Source of the DNA: Gordius sp. MW1
Lineage: Eukaryota; Nematomorpha; Gordioida; Gordea; Gordiidae
Direction of reading: 5' to 3'
DNA length: 64,000 nucleotides
NCBI GenBank assembly: GCA_964036665.1
Contig: OZ038530.1
Coordinates: 1,736,001-1,800,000, forward strand
The notes under the pieces were generated by a model, which was given only the letters and a program-made list of their open reading frames with translations, did not search any database and was not told where the DNA came from. The position numbers and the translations under genes are program-made. Below are positions 1 through 11,813 of the stretch, piece after piece. How positions within the stretch are numbered: the stretch's first letter is position 1; every line of letters starts with the position of its first letter.

Positions 1-1657
1 GCCCATAAATTGCATAGCAATTAAAATATAGATAATTTGGCTTTAATTTGCTATCTAAGCATTATTTACGTTGGAAGGACGGACGGTCACGGATGGTCAC
101 GGATTGTCACGGACGGTCACGTATGGTCACGGACGGTCACGGATGGTCACGGACGGTCACGGATGGTCACGGACGGTCACGGATGGTCACGGATGGTCAC
201 GGACGGTCACGGATGGTCACGGATGGTCACGGACGGTCACCGATGGTCACGGACGGTCACGCATGGTCACGGATGGTCACGGACGAACAACAAAAAGCGA
301 GCCCATAAATTGCATAGCAATTAAAAAATAAATAATTCGGCTTTAATTTGCTATCTAAGCATTATTTACGTTGGAAGGACGGACGAACACGGACGGACAC
401 GGATGGTCACGGACGGTCACGGATGGTCACACGGTCACGGATGGTCACGGACGGTCACGAATGGTCACGGACTATCACGGATGGTCACGGACGGTCACGG
501 ACGGTCACGGACGGACACGGACGGACACGGACGGACAACGGACGGACACGGACGGACACGGACGGACACGGACGGACAACGGACGGACAACAAAAAGCGA
601 GACCCAAAAATTGCATAGCAATTAAAAAATAAATAATGTGGCTTTAATTTGCTATCTAAGCATTATTTACGTTGGAAGGACGGACGGACAACGGACGGTC
701 ACGGATGGACACGGACGGACACGGACGGTCACGGAAGGTTACGGATGGTCACGGACGGACAACGGACGGACAACAAAAAGCGAGACACATAAATTGCATA
801 GCAATTAAAAAATAAATAATGTGGCTTTAATTTGCTATCTAAGCATTATTTACGTTGGAAGAACGGACGGACAACGAACGGTCACGGACAGACACGGACA
901 AACAACTGACGGACACGGACGCACAACGGACGGACAACAAAAAGCGAGCCCATAGATTGCATAGCAATTATAAAAATAAATAATTTGGCTTTAATTTGAT
1001 ATCTATCTAAGCATTATTTACGTTGGAAGGACGGACGGACAACGGACGGACACGGACCGTCACGGATGGTCACGGATCGTCACGGACGGACAACAAAAAG
1101 CGAGACACATAAATTGCATAGCAATTAAAAAAAAAAAATGTGGCTTTAATTTGCTATCTAAGCATTATTTACGTTGGAAGAACGGACGGACAACGAACGG
1201 TCACGGACAGACACGGACGAACAACTGACAGACACGGACGCACAACGGACGGACAACAAAAAGCGAGACCCAAAAATTGCATAGCAATTAAAAAATAAAT
1301 AATTTGGCTTTAATTTGCTATCTAAGCATTATTTACGTTGAAGGACGGACGGACAACGGACGGACACGGATAGTCACGGATGGTCACGGATAGTCACGGA
1401 CGGTCACGGACGGTCACGGATAGTCACGGATGGTCACGGACTGTCACGGAAGGTCACGGATGGTCACGGACGGTCAAGGATGGTCACGGATGGTCACGGA
1501 TAGTCACGGACGGTCACGGATGGTCACGGACGGTCACGAATGGTCACGGACGGTCACGGATGGTCACGGATGGTCACGGATAGTCACGGATGGTCACGGA
1601 CGGTAACGGACGGTCACGGAACGACACGGACGGACACGGACGGACAGGGACGGACAC

Positions 1658-1747
1658 AAGCGAGCCCATATATTGCAGAGCAATTAAAAAATAAATCATT
1701 TTGGCTTTAATTTGATATGTATCTAAGCATTATTTACGTTGGGCAGG
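1658..1747 (+). repeat. Divergent spacer subtype (CATATATTGCAGAGC, TTGGGCAGG right edge), copy 1
   Basis: This subtype differs from the consensus at several places: GCCCATATATTGCAGAGCAATT instead of the dyad, TAAATCATTTTGG, GATATGTATCTAAG and a GTTGGGCAGG right edge. It always follows an unusual array tail with GGACAGGGACGGACAC. Sister copies lie at 13442-13531, 39993-40082 and 57091-57190. These shared changes make it a marker for following block duplications. Confidence 0.9.
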
Positions 1748-2636
1748 ACGGACGGACACGGACGGACAACGTACGGACAGCATAAAGCGAGCCCATAAAT
1801 TGCATAGCAATTAAAAATAAATAATTTGGCTTTAATTTGCTATCTAAGCATTATTTACGTTGGAAGGACGGACGGTCACGGATGGTCACGGATTGTCACG
1901 GACGGTCACGGATGGTCACGGACGGTCACGGACGGTCACGGACGGTCACGGATGGTCACGGATGGTCACGGTAGGACAACAAAAAGCGAGCCCATAAATT
2001 GCATAGCAATTAAAAAATAAATAATTTGGCTTTAATTTGCTATCTAAGCATTATTTACGTTGGAAGGACGGACGTACACGGGACACGGACGGTCACGAAT
2101 GGTCACGGACGGTCACGGATGATCACGGATGGTCACGGACTATCACGGATGGTCACGGACGGTCACGGATGGTCACGGACGGTCACGGACGGTCACGGAT
2201 GGTCACGGACGGTCACGGATGGTCACGGATGGTCACGGACGGACAACGGACGGACAACAAAAAGCAAGACCCAAAAATTGCATAGCAATTAAAAAATAAA
2301 TAATTTGGCTTTAATTTGATATCTATCTAAGCATTATTTACGTTGGGCAGGACGGACGGACACGGACAAACAACGGACGGTCACGGATGGACACGGATGG
2401 ACACGGACGGTCACGGAGGGTTACGGATGGTCACGGACGGACAACGGACGGACAACAAAAAGCGAGACACATAAATTGCATAGCAATTAAAAAATAAATA
2501 ATGTGGCTTTAATTTGCTATCTAAGCATTATTTACGTTGGAAGGACGGACGGACAACGGACGGTCACGGACAGACACGGACGGACAACTGACGGACACGG
2601 ACGCACAACGGACGGACAACAAAAAGCGAGCCCATA

Positions 2637-2735
2637 AATCGCAGAGCAATTAAAAAAATAAATAATTTGGCTTTAATTTGATATCTATCTAAGCATTATT
2701 TAACGGACAACAAAAAGCGAGACACATAAATTGCA
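2637..2735 (+). repeat. Near-empty unit: two spacers with almost no array between them
   Basis: A spacer ending GCATTATTTA is followed directly by ACGGACAACAAAAAGCGAG. The array has therefore shrunk to about one 11-mer and the GTTGGAAGG edge is lost. The identical junction occurs in block A copy 2 near 14600-14635. The deletion thus predates the duplication of block A. Confidence 0.9.
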
Positions 2736-3305
2736 TAGCAATTAAAAAATAAATAGTGTGGCTTTAATTTGCTATCTAAGCATTATTTACGTTATAAGGA
2801 GGGACGGACAACGGACAGTCACGGATGGACACGGACGGTCACGCATAGTCACGGATGGTCACGGACGGTCACGGATGGTCACGGACGGTCACGGACGGTC
2901 ACGGACGGTCACGGACGGTCACGGATGGGCACGGACGGACAACGGATGGACAACAAAAAGCGAGCCCATAAATTGCATAGCAATTAAAAAATAAATAATG
3001 TGGCTTTAATTTGCTATCTAAGCATTATTTACGTTGGAAGGACGGACGGACAACGGACGGTCACGGATGTACACGGACGGACACGGACGGTTACGGACGG
3101 TTACGGATGGTCACGGACGGACAACGGACGGACAACAAAAAGCGAGACACATAAATTGCATAGCAATTAAAAAATAAATAATGTGGCTTTAATTTGCTAT
3201 CTAAGCATTATTTACGTTGGAAGAACGGACGGACAACGAACGGTCACGGACAGACACGGACGAACAACTGACGGACACGGACGCACAACGGACGGACAAC
3301 AAAAA

Positions 3306-5807
3306 GCAAGCCCATAAATTGCATAGCAATTAAAAAAATAAATAATTTGGCTTTAATTTGATATCTATCTAAGCATTATTTACGTTGGAAGGAAGGACGG
3401 ACAACGGACGGACACGGACCGTCACGGATGGTCACGGACGGTTACGGATGGTCACGGACGGTTACGGATGGTCACGGACGGTCATGGACGGACACGGACA
3501 TACACGGACGGTCACGGACGGACACGGACGGACACGGACGGTCACGGACGGTCACGGACGGACAACGGACGGACAACAAAAGCGAGACCCAAAAATTGCA
3601 TAGCAATTAAAAAATAAATAATTTGGCTTTAATTTGATATCTAAGCATTATTTACGTTGGAAGGACGGACGGTCACGGATCGTCACGGACGGACAACGGA
3701 CGGACAACAAAAAGCGAGCCCATAAATTGCATAGCAATTAAAAAATAAATAATTTGGCTTTAATTTGCTATCTAAGCATTATTTACGGACGGTCACGGAA
3801 GGTCACGGACGGTCACGGATGGTCACGGACGGTCACGGACAGACAACGGACGGACAACAAAAAGCGAGACCCAAAAATTGCATAGCAATTAAAAAATAAA
3901 TAATTTGGCTTTAATTTGATATCTATCTAAGCATTATTTACGTTGGAAGGACGGACGGACAACGGACGGACACGGACCGTCACGGATGGTCACGGATCGT
4001 CACGGACGGTCACGGATGGTCACGGATCGTCACGGACGGTCACGGACGGACACGGACGGACACGGACGGTCACGGACAATCACGGACGGACAACAGACGG
4101 ACAACGGACGGACAACAAAAAGCGAGACCCAAAAATTGCATAGCAATTAAAAAATAAATAATGTGTCTTTAATTTGCTATCTAAGCATTATTTACGTTGG
4201 AAGGACGGACAGACAACAGACGGTCACGGATTGACACGGACGGACACGGACGGTCACGGATGGTCACGGACGGTCACGGACGGACACGGACGGTCACGGA
4301 CAGTCACGGACGGACAACAAAAAGCGAGCCCATAAATTGCATAGCAATTAAAAAATAAATAATTTGGCTTTAATTTGATATCTATCTAAGCATTATTTAC
4401 GTTGGAAGGACGGACGGACAACGGACGGACACGGACCGTCACGGATGGTCACGGATCGTCACGGATGGTCACGGATCGTCTCGGATGGTCACGGACGGTC
4501 ACGGACGGACACGGACGGTCACGGACGGACACGGACGGACACGGACGGTCACGGACGGACACGGACGAACACGGACGGACACGGACGGTCACGGACGGTC
4601 ACGGACGGACAACGGACAGACAACGGATGGACAACAAAAAGCGAGACCCAAAAATTGCATAGCAATTAAAAAATAAATAATTTGGCATTAATTTGCTATC
4701 TAAGCATTATTTACGTTGGAAGGACGGACGGACAACAGACGGTCACGGATTGACACGGACGGACACGGACGCTCACGGACGGTCACGGATGGTCACGGAC
4801 GGTCACGGACGGTCACGGATCGTCAGACGGTCACGGATGATCACGGATAGTCACGGATGGTCACGGAAGGTCACGGATGGTCACGGATGGTCACGGATGG
4901 TCACCGATGGTCACGGATGGTCACGGACGGACAACGGACGGACAACAAAAAGCGAGCCCATAATTGCATAGCAATTAAAAAATAAATCATTTGGCTTTAA
5001 TTTGATATCTATCTAAGCATTATTTACGTTGGAAGGACGGACGGTAACGGACGGTCACGGATGGTCACGGATGGTCACGGATGGTCACGGACGGTCACGG
5101 ATGGTCACGGACGGTCACGGATAGTCACGGATGGTCACGGACGGTCACGGACGGTCACGAATAGTCACGGATGGTCACGGACGGTCACGGACGGTCACGG
5201 ATGCTCACGGATGGACACGGACGGTCACGGATGGTCACGGACGGTCACGGACGGACAACAGACGGACAACAAAAAGCGAGCCCATAAATTGCATACCAAT
5301 TAAAAAATAAATAATTTGGCTTTAATTTGATATCTATCTAAGCATTATTTACGTTGGAAGGACGGACGGACAACGGACGGACACGGACGGTCACGGACGG
5401 TCACGGATGGTCACGGACGGTCACGGACGGTCACGGATCGTCACGGACGGTCACGGATAGTCACGGATGGTCACGGACGGTCACGGACGGTCACGGATGG
5501 TCACGGATGGACACGGACGGTCACGGATGGTCACGGACGGTCACGGACGGACAACAGACGGACAACAAAAAGCGAGCCCATAAATTGCATAGCAATTAAA
5601 AAATAAATAATTTGGCTTTAATTTGATATCTATCTAAGCATTATTTACGTTGGAAGGACGGACGGACAACGGACGGACACGGACGGTCACGGACGGTCAC
5701 GGACTATCACGGATGGTCACGGACGGTCACGGATGGTCACGGATGTTCACGGACGGTCACGGATGGTCACGGATCGTCACGGACGGACAACGGACGGACA
5801 ACAAAAA
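3306..5807 (+). repeat. Higher-order repeat B, copy 1 (about 2.50 kb)
   Basis: The first of three tandem copies recognised by the GGAAGGAAGG array start (near 3389, 5889 and 8656) and by a unit near the end containing GGATGTTCACGG (near 5742, 8510 and 11228). It is about 265 bp shorter than copy 2. Units that are separate in copy 2 (7155-7409 and 7432-7720) are fused here into one unit at about 4693-4971. This is consistent with unequal exchange within arrays. Confidence 0.88.
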
Positions 5808-8574
5808 GCGAGCCCATAAATTGCATAGCAATTAAAAAAATAAATAATTTGGCTTTAATTTGATATCTATCTAAGCATTATTTACGTTGGAAGGAAGGAC
5901 GGACAACGGACGGACACGGACTGTCACGGATGGTCACGGACGGTTACGGATGGTCACGGACGGTCACGGACGGACACGGACATACACGGACGGTCACGGA
6001 CGGTCACGGACGGTCACGGACGGTCACGGACGGACAACGGACGGACAACAAAAGCGAGACCCAAAAATTGCATAGCAATTAAAAAATAAATAATTTGGCT
6101 TTAATTTGATATCTAAGCATTATTTACGTTGGAAGGACGGACCGTCACGGATCGTCACGGACGGACAACGGACGGACAACAAAAAGCGAGCCCATAAATT
6201 GCATAGCAATTAAAAAATAAATAATTTGGCTTTAATTTGCTATCTAAGCATTATTTACGGACGGTCACGGAAGGTCACGGACGGTCACGGATGGTCACGG
6301 ACGGTCACGGATAGACAACGGACGGACAACAAAAAGCGAGACCCAAAAATTGCATAGCAATTAAAAAATAAATAATTTGGCTTTAATTTGATATCTATCT
6401 AAGCATTATTTACGTTGGAAGGACGGACGGACAACGGATGGACACGGACCGTCACGGATGGTCACGGATCGTCACGGACGGTCACGGATGGTCACGGATC
6501 GTCACGGACGGTCACGGACGGACACGGACGGACACGGACGGTCACGGACAATCACGGACGGACAACAGACGGACAACGGACGGACAACAAAAAGCGAGAC
6601 CCAAAAATTGCATAGCAATTAAAAAATAAATAATGTGTCTTTAATTTGCTATCTAAGCATTATTTACGTTGGAAGGACGGACAGACAACAGACGGTCACG
6701 GATTGACACGGACGGACACGGACGGTCACGGATGGTCACGGACGGTCACGGACGGACACGGACGGTCACGGACGGTCACGGACGGACAACAAAAAGCGAG
6801 CCCATAAATTGCATAGCAATTAAAAAATAAATAATTTGGCTTTAATTTGATATCTATCTAAGCATTATTTACGTTGGAAGGACGGACGGACAACGGACGG
6901 ACACGGACCGTCACGGATGGTCACGGATCGTCACGGATGGTCACGGATCGTCTCGGATGGTCACGGACGGTCACGGACGGACACGGACGGACACGGACGG
7001 ACACGGACGGTCACGGACGGACACGGACGAACACGGACGGACACGGACGGTCACGGACGGTCACGGACGGACAACGGACAGACAACGGATGGACAACAAA
7101 AAGCGAGACCCAAAAATTGCATAGCAATTAAAAAATAAATAATTTGGCTTTAATTTGCTATCTAAGCATTATTTACGTTGGAAGGACGGACGGACAACAG
7201 ACGGTCACGGATTGACACGGACGGACACGGACGCTCACGGACGGTCACGGATGGTCACGGACGGTCACGGATGGTCACGGACGGTCACGGACGGTCACGG
7301 ATGGTCATTGACGGTCACGGACGGTCACGGATGGTCACGGATGGTCACGGATGGTCACGGACGGACAACAAAAAGCGAGCCCATAAATTGCATAGCAATT
7401 AAAAAATAAATAATTTATCTTTAATTTGATATCTATCTAAGCATTATTTACGTTGGAAGGACGGACGGTAACGGACGGTCACGGATGGTCACGGATGGCC
7501 ACGGACGGTCACGGACGGTCACGGATGGTCACGGACGGTCACGGACGGTCACGGACGGTCACGGATCGTCAGACGGTCACGGATGATCACGGATAGTCAC
7601 GGATGGTCACGGAAGGTCACGGATGGTCACGGATGGTCACGGATGGTCACGGATGGTCACGGATGGTCACGGATGGTCACGGACGGACAACGGACGGACA
7701 ACAAAAAGCGAGCCCATAAATTGCATAGCAATTAAAAAATAAATAATTTGGCTTTAATTTGATATCTATCTAAGCATTATTTACGTTGGAAGGACGGACG
7801 GTAACGGACGGTCACGGATAGTCACGGATGGTCACGGACGGTCACGCACGGTCACGGATGGTCACGGACGGTCACGGACGGTCACGGATAGTCACGGATG
7901 GTCACGGACGGTCACGGACGGTCACGAATAGTCACGGATGGTCACGGACGGTCACGGACGGTCACGGATGGTCACGGATGGACACGGACGGTCACGGATG
8001 GTCACGGACGGTCACAGACGGACAACAGACGGACAACAAAAAGCGAGCCCATAAATTGCATACCAATTAAAAAATAAATAATTTGGCTTTAATTTGATAT
8101 CTATCTAAGCATTATTTACGTTGGAAAGACGGACGGACAACGGACGGACACGGACGGTCACGGACGGTCACGGATCGTCACGGACGGTCACGGATAGTCA
8201 CGGATGGTCACGGACGGTCACGGACGGTCACGAATAGTCACGGATGGTCACGGACGGTCACGGATGGTCACGGATGGACACGGACGGTCACGGATGGTCA
8301 CGGACGGTCACGGACGGACAACAGACGGACAACAAAAAGCGAGCCCATAAATTGCATAGCAATTAAAAAATAAATAATTTGGCTTTAATTTGATATCTAT
8401 CTAAGCATTATTTACGTTGGAAGGACGGACGGACAACGGACGGACACGGACGGTCACGGACGGTCACGGACTATCACGGATGGTCACGGACGGTCACGGA
8501 TGGTCACGGATGTTCACGGACGGTCACGGATGGTCACGGATCGTCACGGACGGACAACGGACGGACAACAAAAA
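5808..8574 (+). repeat. Higher-order repeat B, copy 2 (about 2.77 kb)
   Basis: This has the same unit order as copies 1 and 3. It includes a spacer lacking its right edge (about 6178-6258), an array with the CGTCTCGGATGG variant (near 6950), an array with GGTCATTGACGG (near 7303), and an array with CGTCAGACGG (near 7567), where a monomer is partially deleted. These private variants recur at the corresponding places in the other copies. Confidence 0.88.
7095..7185 (+). repeat. Reference copy of the short AT-rich spacer (GAGACCC left edge)
   Basis: This spacer shows the alternative alleles at both ends. The left edge reads GAGACCCAAAAATTGC instead of GAGCCCATAAATTGC. The right half reads TTTGCTATCTAAGC, which is 4 bp shorter than the long form because one TATC is missing. 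The dyad and AATAAA are kept. Left and right alleles are not fully linked elsewhere: GAGACCC also occurs with GATATCTATCT, for example near 3870-3930. This suggests exchange inside spacers. Confidence 0.93.
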
Positions 8575-11068
8575 GCGAGCCCATAAATTGCATAGCAATT
8601 AAAAAAATAAATAATTTGGCTTTAATTTGATATCTATCTAAGCATTATTTACGTGGAAGGAAGGACGGACAACGGACGGACACGGACCGTCACGGATGGT
8701 CACGGACGGTTACGGATGGTCACGGATGGTCACGGACGGACACGGACATACACGGACGGTCACGGACGGTCACGGACGGACAACGGACGGACAACAAAAG
8801 CGAGACCCAAAAATTGCATAGCAATTAAAAAATAAATAATTTGGCTTTAATTTGATATCTAAGCATTATTTACGTTGGAAGGACGGACGGTCACGGATCG
8901 TCACCGACGGACAACGGACGGACAACAAAAAGCGAGCCCATAAATTGCATAGCAATTAAAAAATAAATAATTTGGCTTTAATTTGCTATCTAAGCATTAT
9001 TTACGGACGGTCACGGAAGGTCACGGACGGTCACGGATGGTCACGGACGGTCACGGACAGACAACGGACGGACAACAAAAAGCGAGACCCAAAAATTGCA
9101 TAGCAATTAAAAAATAAATAATTTGGCTTTAATTTGATATCTATCTAAGCATTATTTACGTTGGAAGGACGGACGGACAACGGACGGACACGGACCGTCA
9201 CGGATGGTCACGGATCGTCACGGACGGTCACGGATGGTCACGGATCGTCACGGACGGTCACGGACGGACACGGACGGACACGGACGGTCACGGACAATCA
9301 CGGACGGACAACAGACGGACAACGGACGGACAACAAAAAGCGAGACCCAAAAATTGCATAGCAATTAAAAAATAAATAATGTGTCTTTAATTTGCTATCT
9401 AAGCATTATTTACGTTGGAAGGACGGACAGACAACAGACGGTCACGGATTGACACGGACGGACACGGACGGTCACGGATGGTCACGGACGGTCACGGACG
9501 GACACGGACGGTCACGGACGGTCACGGACGGACAACAAAAAGCGAGCCCATAAATTGCATAGCAATTAAAAAATAAATAATTTGGCTTTAATTTGATATC
9601 TATCTAAGCATTATGTACGTTGGAAGGACGGAAGGACAACGGACGGACACGGACCGTCACGGATGGTCACGGATCGTCACGGATGGTCACGGATCGTCTC
9701 GGATGGTCACGGACGGTCACGGACGGACACGGACGGACACGGACGGACACGGACGGTCACTGACGGACACGGACGGTCACGGACGGACACGGACGAACAC
9801 GGACGGACACGGACGGTCACGGACGGTCACGGACGGACAACGGACAGACAACGGATGGACAACAAAAAGCGAGACCCAAAAATTGCATAGCAATTAAAAA
9901 ATAAATAATTTGGCTTTAATTTGCTATCTAAGCATTATTTACGTTGGAAGGACGGACGGACAACAGACGGTCACGGGTTGACACGGACGGACACGGACGC
10001 TCACGGACGGTCACGGATGGTCACGGACGGTCACGGATGGTCACGGACGGTCACCACGGACGGTCACGGATGGTCACGGATGGTCACGGATGGTCACGGA
10101 CGGACAACAAAAAGCGAGCCCATAAATTGCATAGCAATTAAAAAATAAATAATTTATCTTTAATTTGATATCTATCTAAGCATTATTTACGTTGGAAGGA
10201 CGGACGGTAACGGACGGTCACGGATGGTCACGGATGGCCACGGACGGTCACGGACGGTCACGAATGGTCACGGACGGTCACGGACGGTCACGGACGGTCA
10301 CGGATCGTCAGACGGTCACGGATGATCACGGATAGTCACGGATGGTCACGGAAGGTCACGGATGGTCACGGATGGTCACGGATGGTCACGGATGGTCACG
10401 GATGGTCACGGACGGACAACGGACGGACAACAAAAAGCGAGCCCATAAATTGCATAGCAATTAAAAAATAAATAATTTGGCTTTAATTTGATATCTATCT
10501 AAGCATTATTTACGTTAGAAGGACGGACGGTAACGGACGGTCACGGATGGTCACGGATGGTCACGGACGGTCACGGACGGTCACGGATGGTCACGGACGG
10601 TCACGGACGGTCACGGATAGTCACGGATGGTCACGGACGGTCACGGACGGTCACGAATAGTCACGGATGGTCACGGACGGTCACGGACGGTCACGGATGG
10701 TCACGGATGGACACGGACGGTCACGGATGGTCACGGACGGTCACGGACGGACAACAGACGGACAACAAAAAGCGAGCCCATAAATTGCATACCAATTAAA
10801 AAATAAATAATTTGGCTTTAATTTGATATCTATCTAAGCATTATTTACGTTGGAAGGACGGACGGACAACGGACGGACACGGACGGTCACGGATGGTCAC
10901 GGACGGTCACGGACGGTCACGGATCGTCACGGACGGTCACGAATAGTCACGGATGGTCACGGACGGTCACGGACGGTCACGGATGGTCACGGATGGACAC
11001 GGACGGTCACGGATGGTCACGGACGGTCACGGACGGACAACAGACGGACAACAAAAAGCGAGCCCATA

Positions 11069-11083
11069 AATTGCATAGCAATT
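11069..11083. repeat. Spacer dyad AATTGC-ATA-GCAATT (reference copy)
   Basis: A perfect inverted repeat with a 6-bp stem and 3-nt loop, present in nearly every main-family spacer. A minority carry a loop-side substitution that breaks one pair (GCATATCAATT, for example near 16246, 17484, 20580, 25648 and 63226). One spacer at 58997 has lost the dyad entirely. It could be a protein-binding dyad or a hairpin; the sequence alone does not say which. Confidence 0.85.
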
Positions 11084-11087
11084 AAAA

Positions 11088-11093
11088 AATAAA
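11088..11093 (+). promoter_or_regulatory. AATAAA hexamer in the spacer (reference copy)
   Basis: The canonical animal polyadenylation hexamer AATAAA follows the dyad in almost every spacer on the plus strand, within AAAAAATAAATAATTT. If arrays were transcribed in the plus direction, each unit would carry a potential 3'-end signal. An A/T-rich sequence produces this hexamer easily, so function is only a possibility. Confidence 0.3.
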
Positions 11094-11291
11094 TAATTTG
11101 GCTTTAATTTGATATCTATCTAAGCATTATTTACGTTGGAAGGACGGACGGACAACGGACGGACACGGACGGTCACGGACGGTCACGGACTATCACGGAT
11201 GGTCACGGACGGTCACGGATGGTCACGGATGTTCACGGACGGTCACGGATGGTCACGGATCGTCACAGACGGACAACGGACGGACAACAAA

Positions 11292-11813
11292 AAACGAGCC
11301 CATAAATTGCATAGCAATTAAAAAATAAATAATTTGACTTTAATTTGCTATCTAAGCATTATTTACGTTGGAAGAACGGACGGACAACGAACGGTCACGG
11401 ACAGACACGGACGAACAACTGACGGTCACGGACGCACAACGGACGGACAACAAAAAGCGAGACCCTAAAATTGCATAGCAATTAAAAAATAAATAATTTG
11501 GCTTTAATTTGCTATCTAAGCATTATTTACGTTGGAAGGACGGACGGACAACGGACGGACACGGATAGTCACGGATGGTCACGGATGGTCACGGACGGTC
11601 ACGGATAGTCACGGATGGTCACGGACGGTCACGGACGGTCACGGATGGTCACGGATGGACACGGACGGTCACGGATGGTCACGGAAGGTCACGGATGGTC
11701 ACGGATGGTCACGGATGGTCACGGATGGTCACGGACGGTCACGGATGTTCACGGACGGTCACGGATGATCACGGATCGTCACGGACGGACAACGGACGGA
11801 CAACAAAAAGCGA
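11292..11813 (+). repeat. Linker units between B copy 3 and A copy 2
   Basis: Two units. The first has a short array with GAACGGTCACGGACAGACAC and CAACTGACGG, the signature used repeatedly in block A. The second has a long alpha/beta array (about 11545-11800) that combines variants found in blocks A and B. It probably marks an old junction between the two higher-order repeats. Confidence 0.75.

Larger units (their letters stand above)
1..3305 (+). repeat. Higher-order repeat A, copy 1
   Basis: A run of mixed units starting with a long alpha/beta array (about 80-285). It continues with several short units carrying GAACGGTCACGGACAGACAC and CAACTGACGG, a long array (about 1370-1650) and a divergent spacer at 1658-1747. 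The same order recurs from 11814. The offset starts at 11813 bp and grows to about 11934 bp by 3385, through gain or loss of monomers and short units. It is truncated at the window start. Confidence 0.88.
11051..11143 (+). repeat. Reference copy of the long AT-rich spacer
   Basis: A representative long-form spacer of about 93 bp. In order it holds an A-rich left edge (ACAAAAAGCGAGCCCATAAA), the 15-bp dyad, an A6 tract, AATAAATAATTT, GGCTTTAATTT, the GATATCTATCTAAGC element with two TATC repeats, and the right edge ATTATTTACGTTGGAAGG. The same order is kept in almost every spacer of the window. CpG is rare here (AGCGAG and TACGTT), in contrast to one or two CpG per decamer in the arrays. Confidence 0.95.
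8575..11291 (+). repeat. Higher-order repeat B, copy 3 (about 2.72 kb)
   Basis: The third tandem copy. It differs from copy 2 by small events. One array at about 9970-10105 carries GGTCACCACGGACGG and is 30 bp shorter than its counterpart. The spacer near 8640 reads TTTACGTGGAAGG, with one T lost. The spacer near 9610 reads ATTATGTACG. The spacer near 11290 has AAAAAACGAG. Confidence 0.87.

Noticed and set aside
37..324. Short plus-strand frames starting MALICYLSIIYV, MLSKHYLRWKDG or MEGRTDNGRT as secreted or repeat proteins
   Set aside because: The starts are the same spacer read in three frames, followed by the decamer peptide. All three frames are open at once in many units and their copies decay without frame preference. 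The hydrophobic MALICYLSIIYV is translated AT-rich spacer, not a convincing signal peptide.
11069..11083. Spacer dyad plus following A-tract as a bacterial rho-independent terminator
   Set aside because: The stem is only 6 bp and AT-rich, the plus-strand tail is A rather than T, and the context is eukaryotic satellite. It would be a poor terminator in either direction.
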